This document shows positions 1 to 9,197 of a stretch of DNA of 64,000 nt, one piece after another. The stretch is from Doryteuthis pealeii (taxonomy: Eukaryota > Mollusca > Cephalopoda > Myopsida > Loliginidae). The position numbers and the translations under genes are program-made. The stretch is taken from positions 21,136,842 through 21,200,841 of the forward strand of contig CM042179.1 of NCBI GenBank assembly GCA_023376005.1, in the 5' to 3' direction. Position 1 is the stretch's first letter. Each line of letters opens with the position of its first letter. The notes below the pieces were generated by a model. The model saw nothing but the letters and a program-made list of their open reading frames with translations. It did not search any database and was not told where the DNA came from.

Positions 1-277
1 TTTTTTTTCACTGTTTATGAATTAGGAATCACTCTACTTTTAATGGGATATGTCTGTCGGAAATTTTTCCAGATTAGTTTTCATTTTCTTGAAATGTGAT
101 CTTGGAGAAAGCATCGACTTGGGACGAAACTGCTTCTCCTTCTCTTCCCCACCCCCCAGCAAAAAAAAATATGTTTTTGGGAATGGCAATGAACACATTA
201 AGCTGATTTATAATAAAATAGGTCATCTTGCTGAAAAGAGGTCATTGCTTTGTTAATAGGTCATATATGCATCGTAG

Positions 278-279
<2 letters not shown>
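1..279. other. AT-rich non-coding sequence
   Basis: No gene, tRNA or recognisable repeat is visible. A 68-codon open frame at 50-256 has no recognisable protein features. Confidence 0.6.

Positions 280-310
<31 letters not shown>
280..310. repeat. (AT)n microsatellite
   Basis: Uninterrupted AT dinucleotide run followed by a short TG run. Confidence 0.95.
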
Positions 311-314
<4 letters not shown>

Positions 315-841
315 GTGTGTGAAAGAGTAGAAAATGTTGTCATTGCTTTTTTGTCGTATGATCTTCATAAATGGGAATGTATGTGAGCGAGTGTGCTTGA
401 ATATACATATGTATGTATATGCGTGTGAAACTTTTCAGTAAAGAAATAGACTCTGCTGTAAACACATCAATTACATTAATTCATTTACCAGTCCCATGAA
501 CAATATGACTTTTAAAATCTACTACGAATCATACTGTAATAGCAAAAACATTATTTACCTTTTAGAATGCATACGTTGCTCCTAACAATATATACAGAAA
601 TCAGAATGGCCTTTCAATTTTAGAATAAACAACTGTAGATATAGAATCAAATCTCAGAATCATAATAAACATCTTCCAGAGCATATTTGCCTAACAGACC
701 ATGATTTTAACAGCAACTAAATTCACACTAAATTCACAATAATGTCGAAGATTGAAAAACATAATGAAACACTATTTGTCTGAAATTTTTAGATGAAACT
801 TGATTATTTGTATTATTTAGACTTTTCAGACAATTGTCATC
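311..841. other. AT-rich non-coding sequence
   Basis: No open frame of note and no repeat I can name. The stretch is AT-rich with scattered short A and T runs. Confidence 0.55.
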
Positions 842-946
842 TTTATTATTATATACACAGCTTTTTGACCTATGTGCCCTCCGGTCTTCATTATTGGAGA
901 AGGCCGGATAGCATATTGGCCGAAACTTTGTGTATATAACAATAAA
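842..946. mobile_element. Penelope-like terminal hairpin segment (tentative)
   Basis: A stem of about 17 bp is formed by inverted arms near 843-860 and 927-945. It encloses a second, smaller inverted pair (ccggtc with gaaggccgg) and a GCCGAAAC box. A long outer stem closing on a GAAAC box resembles the terminal repeats of Penelope-like retroelements, which derive from hammerhead ribozymes. The assignment is from layout only. The CTGATGA core box is not intact here. Confidence 0.35.
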
Positions 947-1096
947 TATGAGAACAAATTATTAAACACGACACCAATTGTAGAAAATCATGAAGATAGA
1001 TGGATATTACGTCTTGAAACCCTTATCCTCAAATAGACAATAACAAATTAAACCACTCCAAAAACATATTTCAATCCCCCAAAAACTTACATTCAG

Positions 1097-1233
1097 GGTG
1101 AATCCCCGTGATATAGTGGCTAAAGCGCTAGACGCCGACATCGTAGTAAGCAAGTCGTGCTATCACATTCTCTTTCAGACTAATACCCTTGAGAAAGGTA
1201 TGGACACCCTCATCCCTCTAGCTATGGATTAAA
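1097..1233 (+). mobile_element. SINE-A, diverged internal fragment
   Basis: The part from the 'actaatacccttg' region to 'ctagctatgg' matches the middle of SINE-A (compare 6710-6775). The B-box region is lost and there is no 3' tail. It is followed by an AT microsatellite. Confidence 0.5.
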
Positions 1234-1240
1234 TAATCTT

Positions 1241-1247
<7 letters not shown>

Positions 1248-1294
<47 letters not shown>
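1248..1294. repeat. (AT)n microsatellite
   Basis: Pure AT repeat of about 47 bp, lying 15 bp after the SINE-A fragment. Confidence 0.95.
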
Positions 1295-1297
<3 letters not shown>

Positions 1298-1443
1298 GTT
1301 GCAGATCCAACGAGAGAAAAGTAAAACATTTTAAAAGAATTTCCGTAGTCCTTTGAATTTTTTTCCTATTTCTTTCGGAGGGTGCAAAATATTTAAAATC
1401 CTCTTCAAACTAATATAATTATATGCTGGGACTCATATTTATT

Positions 1444-1457
1444 GTTATTATTATTAT

Positions 1458-1507
<50 letters not shown>
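1444..1507. repeat. (ATT)n then (AT)n microsatellite
   Basis: Six ATT units pass directly into about 45 bp of AT repeat. Confidence 0.95.
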
Positions 1508-1508
<1 letters not shown>

Positions 1509-1514
1509 TTTAAA

Positions 1515-1835
1515 TATACGCTCCTACATTTGGGGCGCTGGTAGGTGTCGTCAGTGATGTAGTATGCATGGGTCACTGGGAAGTTTCAGGTTTTCCAACA
1601 TCAGACTTCGCTCGCCATGCTGACCCTTTCGGAGATTATCAAAACTTTGATCGACCCACCAACTTAAGACGCTAACAGACGTTTGACTTTATATCGTTTT
1701 GGACGATTGTAAAATTCTCTATCGCGCATCTGATTGGCTGGCGCTAACAATCAATCAAATGCACGGCACATTCTATTTAAGCGGCGTACGCGGACAATAA
1801 CACTTTTTAAAAAAAACGGATTACGAGTCGTAGAG
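1515..1835. other. GC-richer segment with CCAAT- and TATA-like boxes
   Basis: This patch is clearly richer in G+C and CpG than the flanking sequence. It holds an inverted CCAAT box (ctgattggctgg, near 1730) and a TATA-like ctatttaag near 1771-1780 about 40 bp downstream, followed by gcggcgtacgcgg. The arrangement resembles an RNA polymerase II core promoter, or the promoter inside an LTR-type repeat. No open frame follows, so no gene can be attached to it. Confidence 0.3.
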
Positions 1836-2379
1836 TAAAAAATGTAAGTTAACCCTTCGTTATTAAAGACGATAGAGGAATTTTTTCTTTTCCTAATTTT
1901 AATATTTTTTTAAATTTCCAAATTTGTATTTTCATATATTAATTATTCAATTTTTTTTTTATTTACTTATTCCCTCCGCCCCCAATTTTTATTCTACTTT
2001 TTTTTTCAAATTACTGTACATATTTACATGGTTGTAACATTATATAAAAGAAAAAATCCAATGTAACAGTAATGTCTGTTTTATTTATTTAAAATGGAGG
2101 TAGTTAAGAAATACTATACCAATTAAATCGTGTCAATAATGTATTACTAAAATTTAAAATAATACATGTTATATTTACCAATAAAATATAAAATATTAAG
2201 ATTAGAATTTTACCTCCCGACTTATTTGTACCGTTACAAATTATAACTATTTATTCACATGTATAACTAGATAAAAGATTCTATTTACCCATTAAACTAC
2301 CCAAGAATAAAATTAATTTCCAATTTTTTTTATTTACTTTAAATCGCTACAAGAAAACGAAAAAAAATTCCTGCACCCT
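1836..2379. other. very AT-rich non-coding sequence
   Basis: Dominated by T and A runs. No gene, SINE or LINE piece recognised. Confidence 0.55.
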
Positions 2380-3030
2380 CCACCTTTTACTCGGTCGAAA
2401 CCTAAAGAAATCACTAATCTTCAATCATTACGAAACTCTGCATTGAGAAAGAACTAAAGCGTATCTACGGTTAAAAAAAATTAATACCTTTTCATTTATG
2501 AAACAAAAAGGGAAAAAAATATAGCTTATCCAACGTTAAAAAATAAAAACAATTTCCCAATTACGAAAACAAATATTTTAGAATGTATTTAACTTCTTTT
2601 CTTTCTTTTTTTTTTTCAAGATTATGAAATTAAAATAAAATTAGAGTCTAACGTTTAAAAATGTTTAATGACTTCGCAATTCCGAGATAACAAAGGAACA
2701 ATCTGAGCGTATCTAAAAAGATAAAATAAAATATATAAATGAAAATAAAAAAAATAAATGAAGATAAAAAAAAAATAAAAATAAATTCAATGACTTCCTA
2801 ATTACGAAACAAACGAAAAAAAACCTTTAGCGTATCTAACATTTTAAAATTAACAATTACGAAAAACCTCACATTTGACCCCCCCCCCCCCAATTTTTTT
2901 TTTTTTACTTACCATTTACAAAAAACTTTTAGAGCATTTTAATAATTCAATGACCTCCCAATTACGAAATAAATAAAGGAAATATTAGTGTTTATCTAAC
3001 GTTTTTAATTTTTTTAAATGAAAATGAAAT
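2380..3030 (+). repeat. degenerate tandem repeat, about 120-bp period
   Basis: The phrase 'aatgacttcccaattacgaaac' (written here as a consensus of shorter variants) or part of it recurs near 2425, 2559, 2678, 2800, 2856 and 2960. The phrase 'agcgtatctaacg' recurs near 2458, 2523, 2643, 2706, 2829 and 2990. Spacing clusters around 120 bp with half-length steps, suggesting an old, decayed minisatellite or short satellite. Confidence 0.55.
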
Positions 3031-3636
3031 AAACTACCTCATAATTTTTTTCCTTTTAATTATAATTTTTTAATATTATTACCACCCAATTTCCTTCTCT
3101 AATTTGGATGTCCAAATTAATAAATGTGTTAACTGTTTAATAAATTATAGGATATCAAAATTATAACTTTACGTTTTCCACCGTGTTACTTAACTCCGAA
3201 TTTTGACTATTTCACAGTTAAAACAAATAAAGGATTTTCCTTATTCATTAAACTCCACCTAAGTAAATGAATATCCGATTTGATTCTTTAAAACTCGATA
3301 GAAAATAAATGTACAATAAAAAAAATATTATCAATGCTCGAAATATTGAGCGAAAGATAATACATTTCCGCATATTTACATGTAAAATATAACACATGCA
3401 AGTTGATGAAAGTATTTCAAAAAAATATATATATTGGATGTTTTTTGGTAGTCCAAGAGCTACCTCTTTTTAACCAGAGTCAATTGGCTGTTCTCTCTGT
3501 TGTCTTTGTTATATTCTGAATTGCTTTTCTTTTTTGTTTACCTATTCAAACCAACGTCAGACAAGGCTTTGCATAGCGATCTTGCAACAAACCCCCCTTG
3601 AGCCAACTTCTATTGGACAACATTTTGCCTTCCATC
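3031..3636. other. AT-rich non-coding sequence
   Basis: No open frame or repeat recognised. A slightly GC-richer stretch at 3465-3625 is also unassigned. Confidence 0.5.
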
Positions 3637-3660
3637 CATATATATATATATATATATATG
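3637..3660. repeat. (AT)n microsatellite
   Basis: Short AT run at the edge of the Penelope-like segment. Confidence 0.9.
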
Positions 3661-3663
3661 TGT

Positions 3664-3845
3664 GTGAAGAAAGGAAGTGAATCCGACGGTATGTAGTATA
3701 TTAAGAAAAATAAATAAAAACACAGGTTTAAATGGGTTAAGTGGTGAGTTTATTGGCCGATGCTGCAGTGTTTCAATCTATTAATTAGATCATCTTCAGG
3801 GCATTTGTTGGTATATGGAAAGTGATAAGAAATTTTTTATCACAG
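3664..3845 (-). mobile_element. Penelope-like terminal segment (tentative)
   Basis: Read on the minus strand it contains an ATGATCTA/TAGATT pair followed by GAAACACTGC, a degenerate version of the CTGATGA-stem-GAAAC layout of hammerhead-derived Penelope ends. The edge near 3672-3692 (gtgaatccgacggtatg) is complementary to a matching phrase near 33455-33480, where a second such segment lies. Strand and class are tentative. Confidence 0.4.
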
Positions 3846-4097
3846 AATAACGAGAAAGGCGAGTATATATATATTATATATTGTAATTTTCCGAGTATAT
3901 ATATATTTGTGATTTTCCCCTTTGTGTATTCAAAATATTCTAATAATTTCATTAATTATTTTGGGAACTAAAATCAATTTGCTCAGACCGATGATAACCC
4001 AAAGAAAAATTTGACATGATTTTTCGCAATATTTCAAATAGCTTGATATGATATAACCCATATATAAATATGGATATGCATATTTCTTGTTTAAGAT
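3846..4097. other. AT-rich non-coding sequence
   Basis: Nothing recognised apart from short AT runs. Confidence 0.5.
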
Positions 4098-4162
4098 TTT
4101 CTCTTACACCTGGTGTTTCATATAAGACAACTGGAGATGGAATTGGCTTATGGTGATGTGTG
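4098..4162. repeat. repeat fragment, inverted copy of 8563-8620
   Basis: The stretch 'ggtgtttcatataagacaa' and the following 35 bp are the reverse complement of sequence near 8563-8618. Both copies abut a CT/GA microsatellite on the same side of the unit. The family is not recognised. Confidence 0.6.
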
Positions 4163-4200
4163 TGTGCGCTCTCTCTCTCTCTCTCACACACACACTTATG
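4163..4200. repeat. (CT)n(CA)n microsatellite
   Basis: CT run followed by CA run at the end of the preceding repeat fragment. Confidence 0.9.
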
Positions 4201-4317
4201 CACATAAGCAGAGATATTGGATAGTTTTTTTTATATTCATTTTATTAGATAATATATACATTTATGTTTTAAACTGTGCAAATGAAAGTGTTTTAGTTTC
4301 AATTTCCCGTACAAGAA

Positions 4318-4800
4318 AAGCCAAACATTGTGAATTTCCGAGATATAATAACTGTTGTGCAATATACACTCAGTAAGAGGCGCCTTCGTTGGCTTGAACA
4401 TGTCAGGATAATGGAAAATGGACGCATCCCAAAAGATCTTTTGTACGGCGAATTAGTAAAAGGCTCCCGAACAGTTGGTAGACCACGTCTACGATTTAAA
4501 GAGATATTTGAGGATATGCCATATTGACACAAATACTTGGGAGGTAGATGCAAAAAATAGAGTGGCCTGGTGCCTCATCGTTAAGCAAGGCACAGAGAGG
4601 GGTGAGGCAGAGAGGAGAGTAGCCTCGACAGAAAAGAGAGCCAGAAAGAGTAAGAAAAGACAGCAGCCCCAGAAAGCATCAGAGTTTGTGTGAATTCAGT
4701 GCACCAAAGACTGTCACTCAAGAATTGTCCTGCAGAGTCAGTTGCGCAGATGCAGATAAAAAATGTTATTTTTATTTTGGACACTATGCCATCGTCCTTA
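4318..4800 (+). mobile_element. LINE-H 3' end (reverse-transcriptase C terminus, pseudogene)
   Basis: Frame 4330-4527 reads RRLRWLEHVRIMENGRIPKD followed by LLYGEL and GRPRLRFKE. This is the post-RT C-terminal region typical of many animal non-LTR retrotransposons (RLRWLGHV..M.., GRP.LRFKD). The same reading continues after 4527 in another frame as DTNTWEVDAKNRVAW, so a frameshift or stop separates the two halves. A Cys/His-like tail (CHSR) follows near 4712. There is no RT core, so this is a 5'-truncated dead copy. The clade is uncertain. Confidence 0.75.
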
Positions 4801-4964
4801 GTGGAAGGAAAGGAACCAATAATAATAATATACACATATAATTTACGGTTAACCCAGCATCACGAGTGCATTTTAGAAATATGCTAGAAAAAATGATGGC
4901 AGCGCTTCAAAAGTTTTTTTTAATTCATCATCAAGGCGTGCCGACAGTAAGGATTCATTTGACT

Positions 4965-4980
4965 GACACACACACACACA

Positions 4981-5046
<66 letters not shown>
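4965..5046. repeat. (CA)n(CT)n microsatellite
   Basis: About 16 bp of CA then about 64 bp of CT. Open frames here encode only Ser-Leu or Glu-Arg repeats and are not genes. Confidence 0.95.
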
Positions 5047-5048
<2 letters not shown>

Positions 5049-5107
5049 CATCGCTCTTAGTAAGTCCTCTAGACAGAACCCTTTGTCTGCACAAAGCTAA
5101 AGAATAT

Positions 5108-5235
5108 AGTTATTTACTAAGCTTAACTTAGATGTGACACAAGGCCAGAGTATGGGGCGCCCAATAAGAATCGAACTCACTATCAATAGTCTGCTAATCT
5201 GCCTTGCAAACCATTATACCACGTGAGTTGCCCAG
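5108..5235 (-). mobile_element. SINE-C with 13-bp TSD
   Basis: On the minus strand it carries a tRNA-like A box (gtggtataatggtttgcaag) and B box (gagttcgattctt), then the tgtgtcacatc end. It is flanked by near-identical 13-bp duplications, agctaaagaatat at 5095-5107 and agctaaggaatat at 5236-5248, the mark of retroposition. Confidence 0.8.
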
Positions 5236-5265
5236 AGCTAAGGAATATGAGTTTTTGCTGGTCTG

Positions 5266-5616
5266 GCAACACTGTGTCCATGTCCACATGTGAAAGTCAC
5301 TTATAAGTTCGTCTTTACTTCCCCAGCAGTGTCCAGGGCGTTTTGCTTATCTTAGTCGGATAGTTTGTGTGATAGGAGGTAAGTGGTCGTATATCAAAGT
5401 TTGTGTGATGGGGGTAAGTGGTGGTATATCTTCTATTTCATTGGGTGCCAATGAAATAGAAGATATGCTTACATGATCAATTCAAATGAGCATGCAGCAT
5501 CATTGTACAGTTCCCATCTATCTTTCTCTTCAACCATTTCGTTAGAGTTCAAGTAATGCAACCATACAGTAGTACTGGCATGGTTACTGCTGGGGAAAAT
5601 TCTATCTATTCTATTG
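5266..5616 (-). mobile_element. LINE-F fragment (RTE-like), rearranged
   Basis: The minus strand encodes pieces of the LINE-F C-terminal region. 5616-5467 reads roughly as the VLLYG...TLTK...DG block (with RWELYNDAACSF), and 5391-5268 matches the segment before the 'RHAGHCWRSKDELISDV' block. Between them lie a partial 34-bp duplication (5366-5394 and 5400-5428) and a perfect 19-bp-arm hairpin (5426-5466). LINE-F sequence resumes at 6215-6237, beyond the Repeat-D insertion. Confidence 0.75.
5426..5466. repeat. perfect 19-bp inverted repeat with 3-bp loop
   Basis: Arms 5426-5444 and 5448-5466 are exactly complementary around the loop gtg. It sits inside a LINE-F fragment. Confidence 0.95.
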
Positions 5617-6214
5617 GTTTGGTTTGTTTTACGGCATATCAACCTCGGTGGGTAATTTAATGCCGACAAAGTTGTGAAATAAATTCATTCTTAATGCATA
5701 ATACAATTTTGTTTATAAACTATACTGTTTTTCTATTTAACCCATAGATGGGAACCTAACAGGTAATACCACTCCGGGTCAGAGTGGACCAGGGAGCAAT
5801 GGTGATGAAGGGGTGCTCCACATTCCCCAAACCTCCAAAACTCGAACCTCACCATCAGATAGAGTTTAACATCATTCCCAGGACATGTAGACCCTCAGTC
5901 ACCGCCTTCTAGCACCCATACGATAAAAAGGGGTTGGGGCTTGCCATAAGGGCAATAGGGTGGGGGAAATCATATAGGTGCTAGGGCTTGACGTGACCAG
6001 CCGATTGATCGGAGGGGGGCCTCTCCGACCGCCTGTCTAGCCCAAGAAAAGCCTAAAGTGGAATATTGCAAGTCATGAACTGCTTATCCCCTTGGGTTCT
6101 ATCCTTAAGCATCATGGGTCGCCACCCACGGCCAACAGGTGGCCCCATTGGGGGAGTCTTACCCCTCTGCAGAGGTGCAGTCAGTGCATTCTAACACCAG
6201 AGCCGACAGGGCGC
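5615..6214 (-). mobile_element. Repeat-D, near full length (about 600 bp), inserted in LINE-F
   Basis: Its constant end (ggtttggtttgttttacgg, complement of an A/C-rich tail) lies at 5617 and the variable end at 6214. I take the constant end as the 3' end, so the sense is minus. It is flanked by ctatctattctat (5602-5614) and ctatctattttat (about 6215-6227), a 13-bp TSD with one mismatch. The flanking sequence on both sides is LINE-F, so LINE-F was the older resident. No protein-coding capacity is seen. It may be a SINE or the 3' end of an unseen LINE. Confidence 0.8.
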
Positions 6215-6354
6215 TATCTATTTTATCAGAGAATCTGTAATATATATGATTTTTTAATTTGAATTTTCTAAAATAAGACTTTCAAATAGGAAATGATTTT
6301 TATTAAATTAGTTTCATTTAAATTTAATATGTCTATTAAATTATACTTATAAGT

Positions 6355-6491
6355 ATAGTGGTGTAATGGTAAGCAAGCTATTAACACAAGATTCATCACT
6401 ACTGAATAGCGAGTTACATCTTCGCAAGATACCCCATTCATGCGACCTTGTGTTACATCCTATCCGTGTCGAACGGGTTGGGTAAGTACCT
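6355..6491 (+). mobile_element. SINE-C with 10-bp TSD
   Basis: A-box-like gtggtgtaatggtaagcaag, B-box-like gcgagttacatcttcg, and the end ccttgtgttacatcc then gggttgggtaagta. The 10-bp sequence acttataagt occurs at 6345-6354 and 6492-6501. Confidence 0.8.
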
Positions 6492-6632
6492 ACTTATAAG
6501 TGTTAGTAATTATTAAAACGTATTTAAATGCTGAATACAAGATTTCTTTTTTATGCTATGTTTTTTTTTTTTAATCTTGGCTTTAAAACATCGGCATTCA
6601 CTAGAACCTGTTGATGGGATATTATAATGATG

Positions 6633-6917
6633 AAGCGCGTGGTGTAATAATGGTTAAAGTCATGGGAAATGGACTCGTCGCCCCGAGTTCAAATCCTGGA
6701 CGTGTTAATTGCATTTCACTTAGCACTAATACCCTTGGGAAAGGTAGGAATCCTACTCTCCCTCCAGCTATGGGTAAATAGTTGGACAGACTGGGTTATT
6801 TAACCTTGGTTAGGCAACCGGTCTAGAAGGAAAACTCTGAATTCAAACCTGTTAAACTCCACTTAAGAAATTGACCTTGTGTCGCATCCTGCTCGTGCGG
6901 AGGGGTTGGTAAATATA
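6633..6917 (+). mobile_element. SINE-A, full length, 10-bp TSD
   Basis: This is the best reference copy. The A box is gcgtggtgtaataatggtta, the B box is cgagttcaaatcc, followed by the body and the shared tail tgtcgcatcctgctcgtg...ggggttggtaaatata. The 10-bp sequence tataatgatg flanks it at 6623-6632 and 6918-6927. SINEs of this type are RNA polymerase III transcripts moved by a partner LINE. Confidence 0.85.
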
Positions 6918-7040
6918 TATAATGATGTCATATTATTTACGATACAATAACAAGTGGAAATCGTAAAAATTGTCATGAAATATTCACAGAAATATTTATT
7001 CAGCAGTTTGATGACATGTATACAGTTAACCTTACGGATC

Positions 7041-7247
7041 TGTTTGTATTTCACTTTGCGCTAAAACCCCTGGGTAAGGCATGAACCCATCTATTCTTCC
7101 GCCAGCTATGGGTAAATTGTAGACCCGACTAAGATCTATAGATTTAGTGCGGTAATCGATCTAGGAGAAGGAAAAATATGAATTCAAAACGCTTGAAAAT
7201 TGACTTGTGTTGCATTCTGCATGTCGCGGAAGGGTTAGGTAAATACA
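7041..7247 (+). mobile_element. SINE-A, 5'-truncated
   Basis: Body from 'tttgtatttcac' to 'gggttaggtaaatacattc'. The tRNA-like head is absent. It runs straight into a CT microsatellite. Confidence 0.75.
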
Positions 7248-7251
7248 TTCA

Positions 7252-7254
7252 ACT

Positions 7255-7324
<70 letters not shown>
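7252..7324. repeat. (CT)n microsatellite
   Basis: CT repeat of about 70 bp with one interruption, at the tail of a SINE-A copy. Confidence 0.95.
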
Positions 7325-7327
<3 letters not shown>

Positions 7328-7776
7328 TTCAGGTTTCGCCATGAGCCGAAATGTTTTTAGAGTATGCGATTTCCTACCCCACCTTTTTTTCCCTGTGTCG
7401 TTCACCGGTAGATAGAGGCGCCATCAAGTCGGCGACTGCCAAGCCCTTTTTTATTTTATTTTTTTCTATTTAATTATTCTATTTATTTATCTTTATTTAT
7501 TTATTTTTAACTCACCAAACTTTTTCACTGCCAAATTCATTAGCTCTCTGAATATCTCTTTTTCTTTCTTTAGATCAACATTGATTTTACCTTTCATCAC
7601 GATTTTTCGATGTCAGTTATAAACACATTTTTGAAAATTAAGATATTAATTGATTAAAAAATAAAAGTGGGCACTCGTATGCAAATATTTTTTTTTTAAA
7701 TTTAAATAAAAAAACTGTAATTTTTATGCAAAAAAAAAACCAGTAAAATAACTAATCCCTTCTCAAAAAATATCAC
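7325..7776. other. AT-rich non-coding sequence
   Basis: Contains TTTA/ATTT-rich stretches and A runs. No gene recognised. Confidence 0.5.
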
Positions 7777-8268
7777 TGCGTGCTGTTCTGAACAAATCCT
7801 GGACGCAGCACCCCACAAAAAGCAGTTGTACAGCCATTTACCCCCGCCACCAAACCACACACACACACTCACTCACTCACTCACTCAATCACTCAAATAA
7901 TCAAAGTAAGATGTGTGGAGGGGGGGGGTCAATATTTGCTCATTTGATTTTTTTTTTAATTTCCAGTTTGTAATTTTTATATTTCTAGAAATATAAATCC
8001 AGAAGACCACATCATGAAAATAAAAAATGAATATGAAAAATGAAAAAATTTCAAGACATAAAAAAAAAGATTTTGAAAATCAAAGTCACATTTTTAAAAC
8101 TCGATATGCTGGACACCCCTGGAGAAGTAAGAACGAAACCATAAGTGACGTTCTCCGCTGGAAACCTACAAAGGGACACACCAAAGTGGGCCGACCTGCA
8201 AAGCTTTACATTGATCAGCTCTGTGCGGATACTAGATGTCTTGAGCAGGACTTGCCAGGCGTGAAAAA
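7777..8268 (+). mobile_element. LINE-F fragment, split by simple repeats
   Basis: 7777-7845 matches the 'LRAVLNKSW.QHPTK.QLYGH' block. 8097-8268 matches the RHAGH.WRSK.E.ISDVL...GRPAK.YIDQLCADTRC block (frame 8027-8335). A CA/CACT microsatellite (7857-7890) and unrelated AT-rich sequence lie between. 5'-truncated and dead. Confidence 0.8.
7857..7890. repeat. (CA)n(CACT)n microsatellite
   Basis: CA run followed by CACT/ACTC units, within the LINE-F fragment. Confidence 0.9.
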
Positions 8269-8281
8269 CCGTTCGATATAT

Positions 8282-8515
8282 ATATATGGGGGGGGGTATC
8301 CAAAACTTGGTAGTAAGGGATGGTTTTATATGTGATATCTAAGACACACTGTATTATTATTGTATGATCCAGTATGTATAAATACAGTGAATCTTTAAAT
8401 CACTACAGAGAGCTCAATGTATAAAATCTTTTTAGATTATATACAGAGCAAATTTGGTCGAAATAAATTTATTATGGAATAACGGTGTTGAGTTTTTCCT
8501 TCCTTTCAAAGATAT
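8282..8515. mobile_element. rearranged two-module repeat, order B'-A
   Basis: Module A (about 8447-8514, 'gtcgaaataaatttattatgg' region) is a direct copy of 46787-46846. The preceding module (about 8290-8445) is the reverse complement of 46850-47005. The two copies therefore hold the same two blocks in different relative orientation. The family is not recognised. Inverted truncated blocks of this sort are common in Penelope-like insertions. Confidence 0.6.
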
Positions 8516-8560
8516 ATATATATATATGACAGAGAGAGGGAGAGAGAGAGAGAGCGAGCG
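8513..8560. repeat. (AT)n(GA)n microsatellite
   Basis: Short AT run followed by GA-rich sequence, between the two-module repeat and the 8563 repeat fragment. Confidence 0.9.
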
Positions 8561-8562
8561 AA

Positions 8563-8620
8563 CATATCACCATGAGCAAATTCCATCACCAATTGTCTTA
8601 TATGAAACACCAGATGGGAA
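8563..8620. repeat. repeat fragment, inverted copy of 4108-4162
   Basis: The stretch 'ttgtcttatatgaaacacc' and its surroundings are complementary to the copy at 4.1 kb. Family not recognised. Confidence 0.6.
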
Positions 8621-8819
8621 CCTATTCTGTCTGCATGGCATGAGAACTCTGGCAATCCTGATAAATGATAATGATTGAATTTTAAGGATATAGATAGTTC
8701 GGTGAAGTTCCCGAAACTTAAACTCTGATAATTTAGATTCCCAACAACAAGAGAAATGCAATCTCATAATAACCGAGAAAAACATTTTCTTTTTACTTCT
8801 CTAATCTGTTATTCGCTTT

Positions 8820-9110
8820 AGTGTTAGCTACTCCATCTGTTCCAAAAACAAATCAGGAGCCGGAGACCCCAAGGTGGTGTGATGCTGAAATGCAGTGCTA
8901 CCAGCAACTCCTGTGACACCACCGTTGCCAAACTGCATTGGTTCCTTACCTTTTCTTTGGGTAACAGCGGCAGTGTGGAGAGGCGGAATTTGCTGTATGG
9001 GCAACAGTTCATCCTCCGTATGAGCCCGCCCAGACTATGTAGTTAAAAAAATAACACTTTGACACTACTCCTTCGTCTCACGTAGATGGAAGGCTGCCAA
9101 CATTTTAAAA
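8820..9110. other. unclassified GC-richer segment
   Basis: About 290 bp with higher G+C than its surroundings and no stable reading frame. It has the look of a mid-repetitive element ('gggtaacagcggcagtgtgg'), but no ends or second copy are visible in the window. Confidence 0.35.
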
Positions 9111-9197
9111 AAATCTAATTAAGATTTGATTTCTAAAATTTGTTAAATAGCATTTGGTATATGGACTACCGGAATTAAACTAGAATCATTTATAAGA

